From positions 1 through 61,528 of the forward strand of contig CALXJU010000005.1 of assembly GCA_944388705.1 (NCBI GenBank): DNA of 61,528 bases. Direction: 5' to 3'. Below, in pieces: positions 26,404 through 34,323 of the stretch. The stretch comes from an uncultured Clostridia bacterium. Its GTDB lineage: Bacteria > Bacillota > Clostridia > TANB77 > CAG-508. How positions within the stretch are numbered: the first letter of the stretch is position 1; each line of letters opens with the position of its first letter. The notes below the pieces were generated by a model. That model saw only the letters and a program-made list of their open reading frames with translations. It ran no database searches and was not told the origin of the DNA. Position numbers and translations under genes: made by a program.

Positions 26404-26871
26404 TCTTATAATAGAGCTTCTGCTATTGCTTATGCCAAAAAGTGGGCACTTTCTCGAAACCCTAGATATTATAATTTTGACCCAGTTGGCGGTGATTGTA
26501 CTAGTTTTATTTCTCAATGCTTATTTGCTGGTAGTAATAAAATGAATTATAATTTTGAAAATGGTTGGTATTATAACAATGGTTATGATAAGTCTCCTTC
26601 TTGGAGTGGGGTTGAATTTTTATACAAGTTTTTGACCACTAATAAAAGTTATGGTCCTCGTGGCATTGCTACTTCTCAAGAAAATATTATTCCTGGTGAT
26701 ATTGCCCAACTTTCTTTTTCTGGTACAAAGTTTGAACATAGTTTATTTATTATTGATACTTCAAATGGCATTTCTATTGCTACTCATACTTATGATGTTC
26801 TTGGTAAAAAACTTGATGCTTATACTTTTGCTAAAGTTAGATTTGTTCATATTGAAAATGTTGGAGTTTAA
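26392..26871 (+). CDS. Amidase-domain (Amidase_6-like) protein
   Basis: A 159-residue protein consisting essentially of one domain: YNRASAIAYAKKWAL, then DPVGGDCTSFISQCLFAG (the Cys is the likely nucleophile), SWSGVEFLYKFL, GDIAQLSF and FEHSLFII (likely catalytic His). The pattern matches the putative amidase domain PF12671, usually found in sporulation or cell-wall proteins. No signal peptide is seen. Its start codon is buried in a perfect hairpin, so translation may be regulated. Confidence 0.78.
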   Translation: MNTISYNRASAIAYAKKWALSRNPRYYNFDPVGGDCTSFISQCLFAGSNKMNYNFENGWYYNNGYDKSPSWSGVEFLYKFLTTNKSYGPRGIATSQENIIPGDIAQLSFSGTKFEHSLFIIDTSNGISIATHTYDVLGKKLDAYTFAKVRFVHIENVGV

Positions 26872-26921
26872 TGCAAAAGTTGCTACATAATTTTATAGTA
26901 ACTTTAATTTTTCTAGTAATT

Positions 26922-28145
26922 TTATTGAAGATATATAAAAACTTTTAAAAAGTCTTCTTCTGTTCTAAATCCTTGCTCTTTTATCATATTATTAAAATCT
27001 TCTCTACTCATTCCTTCTTGTACTAAGAAATTATCAAAGTTTCCTGTTCCTCCGTTTTTTTCTACAAACATTTGCTCTAACTCTTCTATCGCCTTTTCTG
27101 CTCCTCCATTATTATAAACTGCATACTCAACTCTTAGCCAAGAATTTTCAGCATTAACTAGTATATTTTTTATATATTCAATATATTTCATTCCAGCATC
27201 TTCTGCTTCTTGGTTAAAATCAATATCATATTCTTGTAAATCTTGTAGAAATTCTTCATATGTACCTGTGTAACTATACGTTTTTAATATTAACTCCTCT
27301 AATTCTTCTTGACTTTTATTTAACATATATCTTTCCATAAATGATGCTAAAAGTACATTTTCGTTTTTGACTTTAGTTACTGCTCCACATCCTGTACATT
27401 GTTTATATGGATTACCATCATAATCAGAAATATTAGGTGACATTCTTACCCTTTCAAGATTTATACAACCGGTAAAAGCCATATCTCCTATACTAGTTAC
27501 TGTATCTGGAATGTATATAGTCTTTACATATTTATAATGTGAGCAAAATCCCTTTCCTATTTTAGTAACTGTTATCCCTCTTACTTCACTAGGTATAACT
27601 ATATTTTCTAATTGATATGGGCATTTACTATCATGCAACTTGTCATTATAATAGTCTTCATAATCTTTTAAAGTGATTGTACCATCATCAGAAATTTCAA
27701 AATAGCTTGGGTCTGTTGTCTCTAAATCATTGTCAAAATTGCCTAAATCTCCCAAATCAGTTGCTTCTTCATTTTTATCTAAATAATAAAGATGATTATT
27801 TTCTATTAAATATACATCTTTTCTCCCCGAACCATTTCCTGTACTTAATTTCTTTTCTAATAATTTCGGAACATTTACTATGCAATTATTGTCTATTATC
27901 CCATCTGCTTTTAATAAATTAATTTTGTCTTCTTGTAATTCTCCTTTATATTGTGCATAATAATCAGCTAATTTTAATTTTATTCCCTCCAACACTGCTC
28001 CATTATCATTTTTTATTGAAGATTCTTCAGCTCTCGTAATTATACCGTTTTCTCCTGTTAACATTGATATACTTACTCCAGCCAAAATTAGTAATACAAC
28101 AATTGTTACCACTAATGCAATTAATGTTATACCTTTCTCTTTCAT
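26922..28145 (-). CDS. Prepilin-like/BspA-type LRR surface protein 1
   Basis: 407 residues. The N-terminus MKEKGITLIALVVTIVVLL is a prepilin-like signal with a one-residue-spaced G and hydrophobic helix, but Ala replaces the Glu5 of true type IV pilins. A spacer with YYLDKNEEATDLGDLG follows. Next is a short LRR_5/BspA stretch (TKIGKGFCSHYKYVKTIYIPDTVTSIGDMAF). A helical C-terminal domain ends EDFNNMIKEQGFRTEEDFLKV. Three paralogues lie within 12 kb. The only good promoter upstream is inside an invertible-looking segment and points away from the gene, so it is probably OFF in this assembly. Confidence 0.85.
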   Translation of the reverse strand: MKEKGITLIALVVTIVVLLILAGVSISMLTGENGIITRAEESSIKNDNGAVLEGIKLKLADYYAQYKGELQEDKINLLKADGIIDNNCIVNVPKLLEKKLSTGNGSGRKDVYLIENNHLYYLDKNEEATDLGDLGNFDNDLETTDPSYFEISDDGTITLKDYEDYYNDKLHDSKCPYQLENIVIPSEVRGITVTKIGKGFCSHYKYVKTIYIPDTVTSIGDMAFTGCINLERVRMSPNISDYDGNPYKQCTGCGAVTKVKNENVLLASFMERYMLNKSQEELEELILKTYSYTGTYEEFLQDLQEYDIDFNQEAEDAGMKYIEYIKNILVNAENSWLRVEYAVYNNGGAEKAIEELEQMFVEKNGGTGNFDNFLVQEGMSREDFNNMIKEQGFRTEEDFLKVFIYLQ

Positions 28146-28182
28146 CTTTTTCCTCCTTGGTTTTTCTTAAATTTATATCTTC

Positions 28183-28346
28183 AATCAAATAAATTAAAGA
28201 TTTTTAAAAATCTCGATATTTTATCATATTTTAAATTACATATATTATTTAATTTTTATTTTTTAAAATTTTATTCTAAATATATCTTGATTTTTTTAAT
28301 ATTTATTGCTATATTAATTTTATAAGTTTCTTTAATTTATTTGATT
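28183..28346. promoter_or_regulatory. Putative invertible promoter (inverton 1)
   Basis: Perfect 18-bp inverted repeats at 28183-28200 and 28329-28346 (AATCAAATAAATTAAAGA and its complement) bracket 128 bp. Inside, on the plus strand, TTGATT (28287-28292) and TATATT (28310-28315) are exactly 17 bp apart. They point away from the minus-strand LRR gene that starts 37 nt to the left. Inversion would aim the promoter at that gene. The same layout occurs at three other loci here. Confidence 0.8.
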
Positions 28347-28519
28347 AAGGAAATTTTTTTATTTTTAATTTCTAAATTTTTATATCAAAATTTAAATTAT
28401 ATGATTTTAGAAAAGTATAAAAATAATGATGAAGCTATAGAAAGTCTAGATAAAATTAGAAAAATTTTTACTAATAAAAAATAAGAAATTAAAGAAATAA
28501 AGCTGATTATTAGTTATCT
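28347..28519. other. AT-rich intergenic stretch with a tiny reading frame
   Basis: This directly follows inverton 1 in the direction its promoter now points. The only coding-like feature is a plus-strand frame at 28401-28484 (27 residues, starting MILEKYKNND) without a ribosome site. I do not consider it a supported gene. Confidence 0.4.
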
Positions 28520-28750
28520 ATATTCTAATCGGTATTATTAGAACCTATTGTAATCTCATTCCTTTGTTCTTCTGTTCCTTTGTAATTTACTGTTGTTAAA
28601 ATATTACAAGCCCAAAATGCATTATCGCCTATACTTGTCACACTATTTGGAATTATTATACTTGTTAATCCAGCGCAATTACAAAACGCATTATCTCCTA
28701 TTATCTTTAATCCACTAGGTAATTCTACTATTTTTTAAGTTTCATTTGAC
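28520..28750 (-). pseudogene. Fragment of a BspA-type LRR gene
   Basis: The minus-strand translation gives LRR_5-like text such as GDNAFCNCAGLTSIIIP and NSVTSIGDNAF, then EEQRNEITIG. It is closely similar in DNA to the 3' part of the LRR gene at 31789-32931. It has no N-terminus and is cut by the IS3 remnant on its right. It is an orphan 3' fragment left by rearrangement. Confidence 0.75.
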
Positions 28751-28800
28751 TTATTAAAACAAAATAAGGCTATGGGAGAATACAGAAAAACATATTAACA

Positions 28801-29090
28801 AAAGTTTATGCAGTTAGGAAAAATAAAGATAATGAAAAACTTTATCTTTCACCAATAGTAGATTTATTTAATGGAGAAGTAATTAGTTTTAATCTCTCAA
28901 GACATCCAGTATTTGCACAAGTAGTAGATATGCTAGAGAAAGCTTTTAGTGAAATACCAGATAATACAAAATAAATTATTATAATAATAAAAGAATAAGA
29001 GGTAAACTAAAAGGAATGAGCCCCGTTCAATACAGAGTTCATTCCCTAGTTGGTTAGTACCTAGTCAAAAAATGTCCAATTTTTTTGGTT
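28801..29090 (+). pseudogene. IS3-family transposase remnant
   Basis: The plus-strand frame reads KLYLSPIVDLFNGEVISFNL...VDMLEKAFSEIPDNTK, then stop. A second stretch NYYNNKRIRGKLKGMSPVQYR follows. These are the first-Asp region and the C-terminal YNN-R-KLKGMSPVQYR motif of IS150-type OrfB. The segment with the second Asp and Glu has been deleted, so it cannot be active. It separates the LRR fragment from the next genes. Confidence 0.8.
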
Positions 29091-29420
29091 CAGTACAAGT
29101 GTGTAACACACTACAATACTTTTTTAGCCGATGGCAAAAAGTATTAGTGTGGCAGGGAAAAATTTATTTTTCCCCACACCCCTTTTCCTAAAAAATATAA
29201 ACATATTTTTTAGGTTTTTAAAATAAATTTGCTATTCGCAATTTTATTCTAAAAAAATCAGCCACTAAAGTAGTTTATCTACTCTAGTAGCTGATTTTCT
29301 ATATGCAAATGTAACTTTTCACATTTGCATATTATTTAGCATATTGTCTGTTAGAATATCTTTCCTTTTATTTGCCTTTATTTTTAGTTTTTTTCGTTTT
29401 TCTTTTGTTTTTTAAGTAAT
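29091..29420. other. Gene-free stretch with two strong hairpins
   Basis: It contains a long imperfect hairpin around 29103-29151 (CAATACTTTTT paired with AAAAAGTATT). A second at 29254-29297 (AATCAGC.ACTA / TAGT.GCTGATT) is followed by a T run and looks like a terminator. A third short hairpin is formed by GCAAATGT/ACATTTGC just after it. No coding sequence is seen. Confidence 0.6.
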
Positions 29421-30383
29421 TTATCTTTTGTTAATTTGGTAAGATATCATTTCTGGAATTCTTGTACTATCTACACTTCTCTTTCCAATTTCTAATGCTA
29501 AACAGCTTTGACTTGAACATACCATATTTATGGTTTTTATGTGATTTAACTTTTGTGAAATTTCTTCAATTGTATCAAAGATACTATTTATATATTCATT
29601 CAATTGCTCTTTATATCTAATTGTATTGTCATAAGGCTTGTCAACTTCTAACTTGATAATATTACATTTTTCTTCAAATTGTCTTAATTGTATATCTGTA
29701 ATATTTCTAGTTATTGAAATAACTATAACCAAATTGTCTTTATTCATATCTAAGTCTTCTAATTTTGTTCTCAAATTTAACTTAGGGTATTTTTTATTTT
29801 TCTTGTGTTCAAGTTTATAATAATTTTTTGTATCTATTTTATCAAACTCATAATAATCATCTATTTCTTCTCTTTCCAAGAATGTCCCTGCATACATTAT
29901 AAAAGGAATTGGTGCTATTCCAGTATATCCTCTTTTTCCTTCTATTGTTTCGTTTTTAAATGCATTTACTTGGTCTTCTATTTGCTCCAATATACATTCA
30001 CAACTTTCTTTATCTAATCTATTACAAAAAATTTTCTTATATATATTTACAAAATTAATTTTCCTCTCTCTAAAATCATTTCTAATATCTTTCTTCATTT
30101 TGAAATATGGCTCTATTCTTTGTCTCATATATCCATTAATATTTAATACACATACTTTTCTTTTCGAATAAAAATTCAGTATAACAGTAACTATTATTAA
30201 AAAAATTCCCAAAAAGAAATAGTATAAATTAAAATCTTCTACAAGTTCATTAATATCATTTCTATTATTTATGATTGCAACAATTTTTACTAATGTATCT
30301 TGCCAGTTTCCAGATGCTTGACTCAAGAATCCTATTCCTGCTGTTAAAATAGTAGCAATAAAACTTTGTTCTTTTAAATTCAA
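29421..30383 (-). CDS. Two-helix membrane protein, possible 2TM-SAVED domain
   Basis: 320 residues. Two N-terminal membrane helices (FIATILTAGIGFLSQ and YYFFLGIFLIIVTVILNFYS) are followed by a soluble alpha/beta domain. Its end, INMVCSSQSCLALEIGKRS...PEMISYQ, resembles the last strand-helix unit of SAVED domains, the cyclic-oligonucleotide sensors of CBASS. The resemblance is by eye and weak, and no cyclase gene is nearby. The start appears to be a TTG at 30383 without a clear ribosome site, so the annotated N-terminus is uncertain. Confidence 0.4.
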   Translation of the reverse strand: MNLKEQSFIATILTAGIGFLSQASGNWQDTLVKIVAIINNRNDINELVEDFNLYYFFLGIFLIIVTVILNFYSKRKVCVLNINGYMRQRIEPYFKMKKDIRNDFRERKINFVNIYKKIFCNRLDKESCECILEQIEDQVNAFKNETIEGKRGYTGIAPIPFIMYAGTFLEREEIDDYYEFDKIDTKNYYKLEHKKNKKYPKLNLRTKLEDLDMNKDNLVIVISITRNITDIQLRQFEEKCNIIKLEVDKPYDNTIRYKEQLNEYINSIFDTIEEISQKLNHIKTINMVCSSQSCLALEIGKRSVDSTRIPEMISYQINKR

Positions 30384-30419
30384 TTCTAAGTTAAAAAGTC
30401 CAATAAAATGTTAAAAAAT

Positions 30420-30447
30420 AAATTGGTCAGACGCGTCTGACCAATTT
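30420..30447. repeat. Perfect 28-bp palindrome 3' of the DUF1016 gene
   Basis: AAATTGGTCAGACG followed by its exact complement, then a T-rich run on the plus strand. A close variant lies upstream of the same gene at 31603-31622. It may be a terminator, an operator or a recombination site. Confidence 0.7.
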
Positions 30448-30452
30448 ATTTT

Positions 30453-31508
30453 TTAATTATTTTCTTCTTCATTTTCATCTATATCTATATGCAAATTCAA
30501 ATCTTCTTCTGTTGGTAATGCTTCCATAATATCTTTTGGTAATATATTTGAAACTTCATAAGAACTTACTCCAATAGGTTTATTTATATCTCTTAAAGAA
30601 TACTCAACTGAAAACTTTTTCTTTTCTCTACATAAGATAATTCCAATACTTGGATTGTCACTTTCCGTTTTTAATAAGTCATCTACTGCTGATAGATAGA
30701 AATTTAATTTTCCAGCATATTCTGGCTTATATTGTGTATTTTTTAATTCTACAACTATATAACAATGTAATCTTGTATGATAAAAAAGCATATCAATGAA
30801 GTATTCGTCTCCATCTACTTCAATTCTATATTGATTTCCAAGAAAACTAAAACCATTTCCAAGTTCCAATAAAACTGTTTTTATTCTTTCTACCATTGCA
30901 TTTTCTAGTTCTGTTTCGATATAACTTTCTTTTAAATTAGATAAATCTAGTATATATGGATCTTTCATCATATCTCTTGCTAATTCACTTTGTGGAGCTT
31001 TTAATGTTCTTTTAAAATTGTTTGGCTTATCTCCTAATACTTGTCTCTTATAAAGATCACTTTTTATTTCAAAACCTAAAACATCATAAGACCATCCATT
31101 TAGTTCTGTCTGTTCCATATACCATCGTCTTTGTTTTTCATCTTTGATTTTACTTAAAATAAGAATATTGTGCGACCATGGAATTTTTGCTGACAACACT
31201 TTCATTTTTTCATCTTTTTGACATTCCAAATAATATGTTCTCATATATTTTAAATTTGTAATTGAAAATCCCTTCATATTTGGAAAATCAACTTTAAGCC
31301 TAATTGAAAGGTTTTTAACAAATTTGTTTCCCCATTTTGCATTATCTTCTATTATTTTTCCAATAGTATAGTATAAACTCAAAGTTCTAGCATTAGCACC
31401 TTTAAATATATCATATTGTGCATTTAATATTTCATATTTTATATCACTAAAAACTTTTTTGAACTCTTCATCTTGCATATTATTTTCTACTAACTCTTTA
31501 TTACTCAT
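30453..31508 (-). CDS. DUF1016/YhcG-type PDDEXK nuclease
   Basis: 351 residues. The N-terminal DUF1016-N domain includes YYTIGKIIEDNAKWG, GFSITNLKYMRTYY, and PWSHNILILSKI. The C-terminal PD-(D/E)xK fold has FIDMLFYHTRLHCYIVVELK with Asp and ExK metal ligands. Such proteins are found near restriction-modification and defence genes and are thought to be nucleases. Here it stands alone between two related palindromes, next to the possible 2TM-SAVED gene. GTGAGGATTCAAAA is the ribosome site. Confidence 0.9.
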   Translation of the reverse strand: MSNKELVENNMQDEEFKKVFSDIKYEILNAQYDIFKGANARTLSLYYTIGKIIEDNAKWGNKFVKNLSIRLKVDFPNMKGFSITNLKYMRTYYLECQKDEKMKVLSAKIPWSHNILILSKIKDEKQRRWYMEQTELNGWSYDVLGFEIKSDLYKRQVLGDKPNNFKRTLKAPQSELARDMMKDPYILDLSNLKESYIETELENAMVERIKTVLLELGNGFSFLGNQYRIEVDGDEYFIDMLFYHTRLHCYIVVELKNTQYKPEYAGKLNFYLSAVDDLLKTESDNPSIGIILCREKKKFSVEYSLRDINKPIGVSSYEVSNILPKDIMEALPTEEDLNLHIDIDENEEENN

Positions 31509-31602
31509 TTTTGAATCCTCACTTACTTTATTTTTTCATAGTATATCATTTTATAGTTAGTTTATCAACAATATAAATATTTTTACTACAAAATTTCCCA
31601 AT

Positions 31603-31622
31603 TAGTCAGATACATCTGACCA
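31603..31622. repeat. Palindrome 5' of the DUF1016 gene (variant of the 30420 palindrome)
   Basis: TTAGTCAGATACATCTGACC contains the perfect arms GTCAGAT/ATCTGAC and differs from the downstream palindrome at only a few positions. It lies about 95 bp upstream of the DUF1016 start, a reasonable place for an operator. Confidence 0.6.
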
Positions 31623-31788
31623 AAATTCTTTTATAAAATCAAAAAAAGATGACATTGTATTATTTTTTACAATTCATCTTTTAAATATGTGAAAATTTTA
31701 TAATTTACTAAATTGTTCGTAGGAGGAAACCTTTGCTATTATTACATTTTATTTTTTCGTCTTATACTATATTTAATAGCTTTTTTCA

Positions 31789-32931
31789 TTATTCTCCTTT
31801 ATAATTGTAGTTTATTGTTGCATCTGTCAAATCGGTATTATCATAACCTATTGTAATCTCATTCCATTGTTCTTCTGTTCCCATGTAATTTACTGTTGTT
31901 AAACCACTACACCTATAAAATGCTTTATTTTCTATACTTTTTACACTATTTGGAATTGTTATATTTGTTAAACTACTACAGTCAACAAATGCATACTTTC
32001 CTATACTTGTTACATTATTTGACATCGTTATACTTATTAATCCATCACAATTACAAAATGACATCTCTCCTATTGTCTTTAATCCATTAGGTAATACTAC
32101 TGTTTTTAAAGTTTCATTTGCCTCTTCGAAACCCTCTCCTTTACGAATACCATACACTTTTTCTACTGTATTAGGATATATTACTGTTTCTATTTTAGGA
32201 AAATTAGTTCCCAACCACCCAATATCACACGCTGTTGCTGAATTCCCTTCTGCACGCAATTGTACTTCTGTTATTGTATACATTTCTCCTTCTGTTCCAC
32301 CTTCAATACATTTTCCGTCTACTTTATATGGTATTACTAATGTATCTGAAATCTTATTTCCTTTATAATCTATCTCATAATTAGTATTTGAATTTTCAAC
32401 TTGCTTACTATTACAATATTCTTCTTTTATTCTTATTATTCTTGCTTTTTTAGTTGGCAATTCACTTAATGTTAGAGTTCCTACTTCTGCTTCATCTATT
32501 ATTTCATAATCAAATAAATCTTGTGGTGCTATGTCTTCTTCATTTACAGATACTTCATACATCTCACTTAAGTCAATTTTTTGTTCTAAATCAACATCTA
32601 CTTTTCTTTTTTCTTCTGGAAAAATTATTTTTGTTGGAAATTCACTTCCTTCTGCATATACATCATTCCTATTTTCCATTTTATTTACTTCTTCTGCTAC
32701 CATTTGTGGTGTTATTCCATTTGTACTTCCTAAATTTTCTCCAATTAAACTGTTTACTGCTAAATCCACTAATTCTTGTACTCTTGCTTGTTCTGTTTCA
32801 TCCTTTGCTTTCTGTGCTTGTGTTACTATTCCATTTTCTCCTGTTAACATCGATATACTTACTGCTGCTAATATTAGTAATACAACTATTGTTACTACTA
32901 ACGCAATTAATGTTATACCTTTCTCTTTCAT
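31789..32931 (-). CDS. Prepilin-like/BspA-type LRR surface protein 2
   Basis: 380 residues. The prepilin-like N-terminus is almost the same as in paralogue 1 (MKEKGITLIALVVTI, Ala at position +5). A different middle domain follows (DVDLEQKIDLSEMYEVSVN...). Several LRR_5 units then run to the C-terminus (TIGEMSFCNCDGLISITMSNN, TSIGKYAFVDCSSLTNITIPN, NKAFYRCSGLTTV). It lacks the helical C-terminal domain of the other three. The 200-bp upstream region is nearly a copy of that of paralogue 1, including the invertible segment. Confidence 0.85.
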   Translation of the reverse strand: MKEKGITLIALVVTIVVLLILAAVSISMLTGENGIVTQAQKAKDETEQARVQELVDLAVNSLIGENLGSTNGITPQMVAEEVNKMENRNDVYAEGSEFPTKIIFPEEKRKVDVDLEQKIDLSEMYEVSVNEEDIAPQDLFDYEIIDEAEVGTLTLSELPTKKARIIRIKEEYCNSKQVENSNTNYEIDYKGNKISDTLVIPYKVDGKCIEGGTEGEMYTITEVQLRAEGNSATACDIGWLGTNFPKIETVIYPNTVEKVYGIRKGEGFEEANETLKTVVLPNGLKTIGEMSFCNCDGLISITMSNNVTSIGKYAFVDCSSLTNITIPNSVKSIENKAFYRCSGLTTVNYMGTEEQWNEITIGYDNTDLTDATINYNYKGE

Positions 32932-32968
32932 CTTTTTCCTCCTTCGTTTTTCTTAAATCTATATCTTC

Positions 32969-33132
32969 AATCAAATAAATTAAAGATTTTTAAAAATCTC
33001 GATATTTTATCATATTTTAAATTGTAAATATTGTTTAATTTTAATTTTTTAAAATTTTATTCTAAATATATCTTGATTTTTTTAATATTTATTGCTATAT
33101 TAATTTTATAAGTTTCTTTAATTTATTTGATT
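32969..33132. promoter_or_regulatory. Putative invertible promoter (inverton 2)
   Basis: The same 18-bp inverted repeats as inverton 1, at 32969-32986 and 33115-33132. The internal plus-strand promoter TTGATT (33073-33078) and TATATT (33096-33101) has a 17-bp spacer and points away from the LRR gene that starts 37 nt to the left. The sequence is nearly identical to inverton 1 apart from a few substitutions between the repeats. Confidence 0.8.
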
Positions 33133-33142
33133 AAGGAAAAAA

Positions 33143-33174
33143 ATACAGAAAAAGTCTCTACACTTTTCCTGTAT
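33143..33174. terminator. Bidirectional hairpin just outside inverton 2
   Basis: The stem ATACAG.AAAAGT / ACTTTT.CTGTAT with a 6-nt loop and T-rich tails lies 10 bp beyond the right repeat. It can stop transcription from the inverton promoter in its present orientation and also end the glycosyltransferase gene. Confidence 0.75.
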
Positions 33175-34323
33175 TATTTTAAAATTTTTTCTATCATTTC
33201 TATTGAATTATATTTTTGTATAATCTCTTTTTGTTTCTCTAGTCTACTTTTTAATTCTTTTACGTCTGTGTTATTTATTTTTTCTATTTCTTGTATAAAT
33301 TCTTCTGCATTATTTGCAATATATGCAGTTTGTCTAATATCATTATTTATTCCCTCTAAACTTAAATCAGTACATACTATTGGCAAACCAACTTCTCCTG
33401 CCTGAAGAATTTTATTTTTTACTCCTGAGCCTGCTATGATTGGACATATAAAGATATCTGCTTCGCTTAATTTTTCTTTTATTGCTTCTACATATCCACA
33501 GAATTTTAGGTTATTACTCTCTAGTTTTTTTAATTTTTGCGAAACTTTAGGTCCTACAATTTCTATTTTATATTTTTTATTAAGTTCAGGTAAAATATTT
33601 TTTATAATATATTCTACTGCTAAAATGTTTGGCTCATAATCCATTATTCCAAAAAATATTAATTTATTTCTTTTTCCGCTTCTCATTAATATGTATGTCT
33701 ATCTTCCATTTTTGTGGTTCAATAACATTTTCAACTACTTTTATATGTCCTATTATTTTATTAGAAATATTTTCTATGTATTTTTTATCTTCTTCTGAAC
33801 ATATTATAATATTTTTATTTTGTTCACATATTTTGATTTCATATTTTTTATGTTTATAATATTCTTCTAATGCTATAATTTTTTCTATTCCTTTTGCTTT
33901 TTTGTATATTCTCTCATAGTATTTTGTTAAACTATCTGTTATATCAATATATATTTGAGATGATTTTACATATTTTTTATATTGTGCCATTCTTAGTCTT
34001 TTAATATATACTACATCATATTTATCTTGGATATTTTTTAAATATTTCCTAAGTCTAAAATTAAAGCAGTATCCTACTCTCATTGGTATAGGTAAAAAAA
34101 TTGAAATTATTGCATACATTATTGCGATTATTTTATTATACTTAATTTTTATTATTTCATCAACGTATTTCTTTGCAACATCTAAATACTTTTCTTGTTT
34201 TGAATTATATAATGTAATTAATGTTACTTTTATATTTTGGCTTTTTAAACTTTTTAATATATTTAATGACCTTACTCGTTCTAATTCATTCGGCGGAGAT
34301 GGCGATATATACAACAATTTCAT
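33174..34323 (-). pseudogene. GT4-type glycosyltransferase split by a frameshift
   Basis: Two overlapping frames together make one enzyme. 33664-34323 (219 aa) holds the N-terminal domain, MKLLYISPSPPNELERVRSL, with tyrosine/lysine-rich middle. 33174-33686 (170 aa) holds the C-terminal donor-binding domain (KLIFFGIMDYEPNILAVEY, then FICPIIAGSGVKNKILQAGEVGLPIV). The break is at the A-rich stretch near 33666-33680. Removing one A would join EKRKK to NKLIFFG. This could be a true mutation, a slippage site or a sequencing error. The likely role is adding a sugar to a surface polysaccharide. Confidence 0.75.

Noticed and set aside
28183-28346. Inverted repeats of inverton 1 as a simple transcription terminator
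   Set aside because: The arms are 128 bp apart, there is no T run, and they enclose a full promoter. The same arrangement recurs at three other loci.
28401-28484. Small 27-codon reading frame facing the OFF-oriented promoter of inverton 1
   Set aside because: No ribosome site and no similarity recognised; probably chance.
29421-31508. A complete CBASS system
   Set aside because: No CD-NTase/cyclase gene or ancillary Cap gene is present, and the SAVED match is weak.
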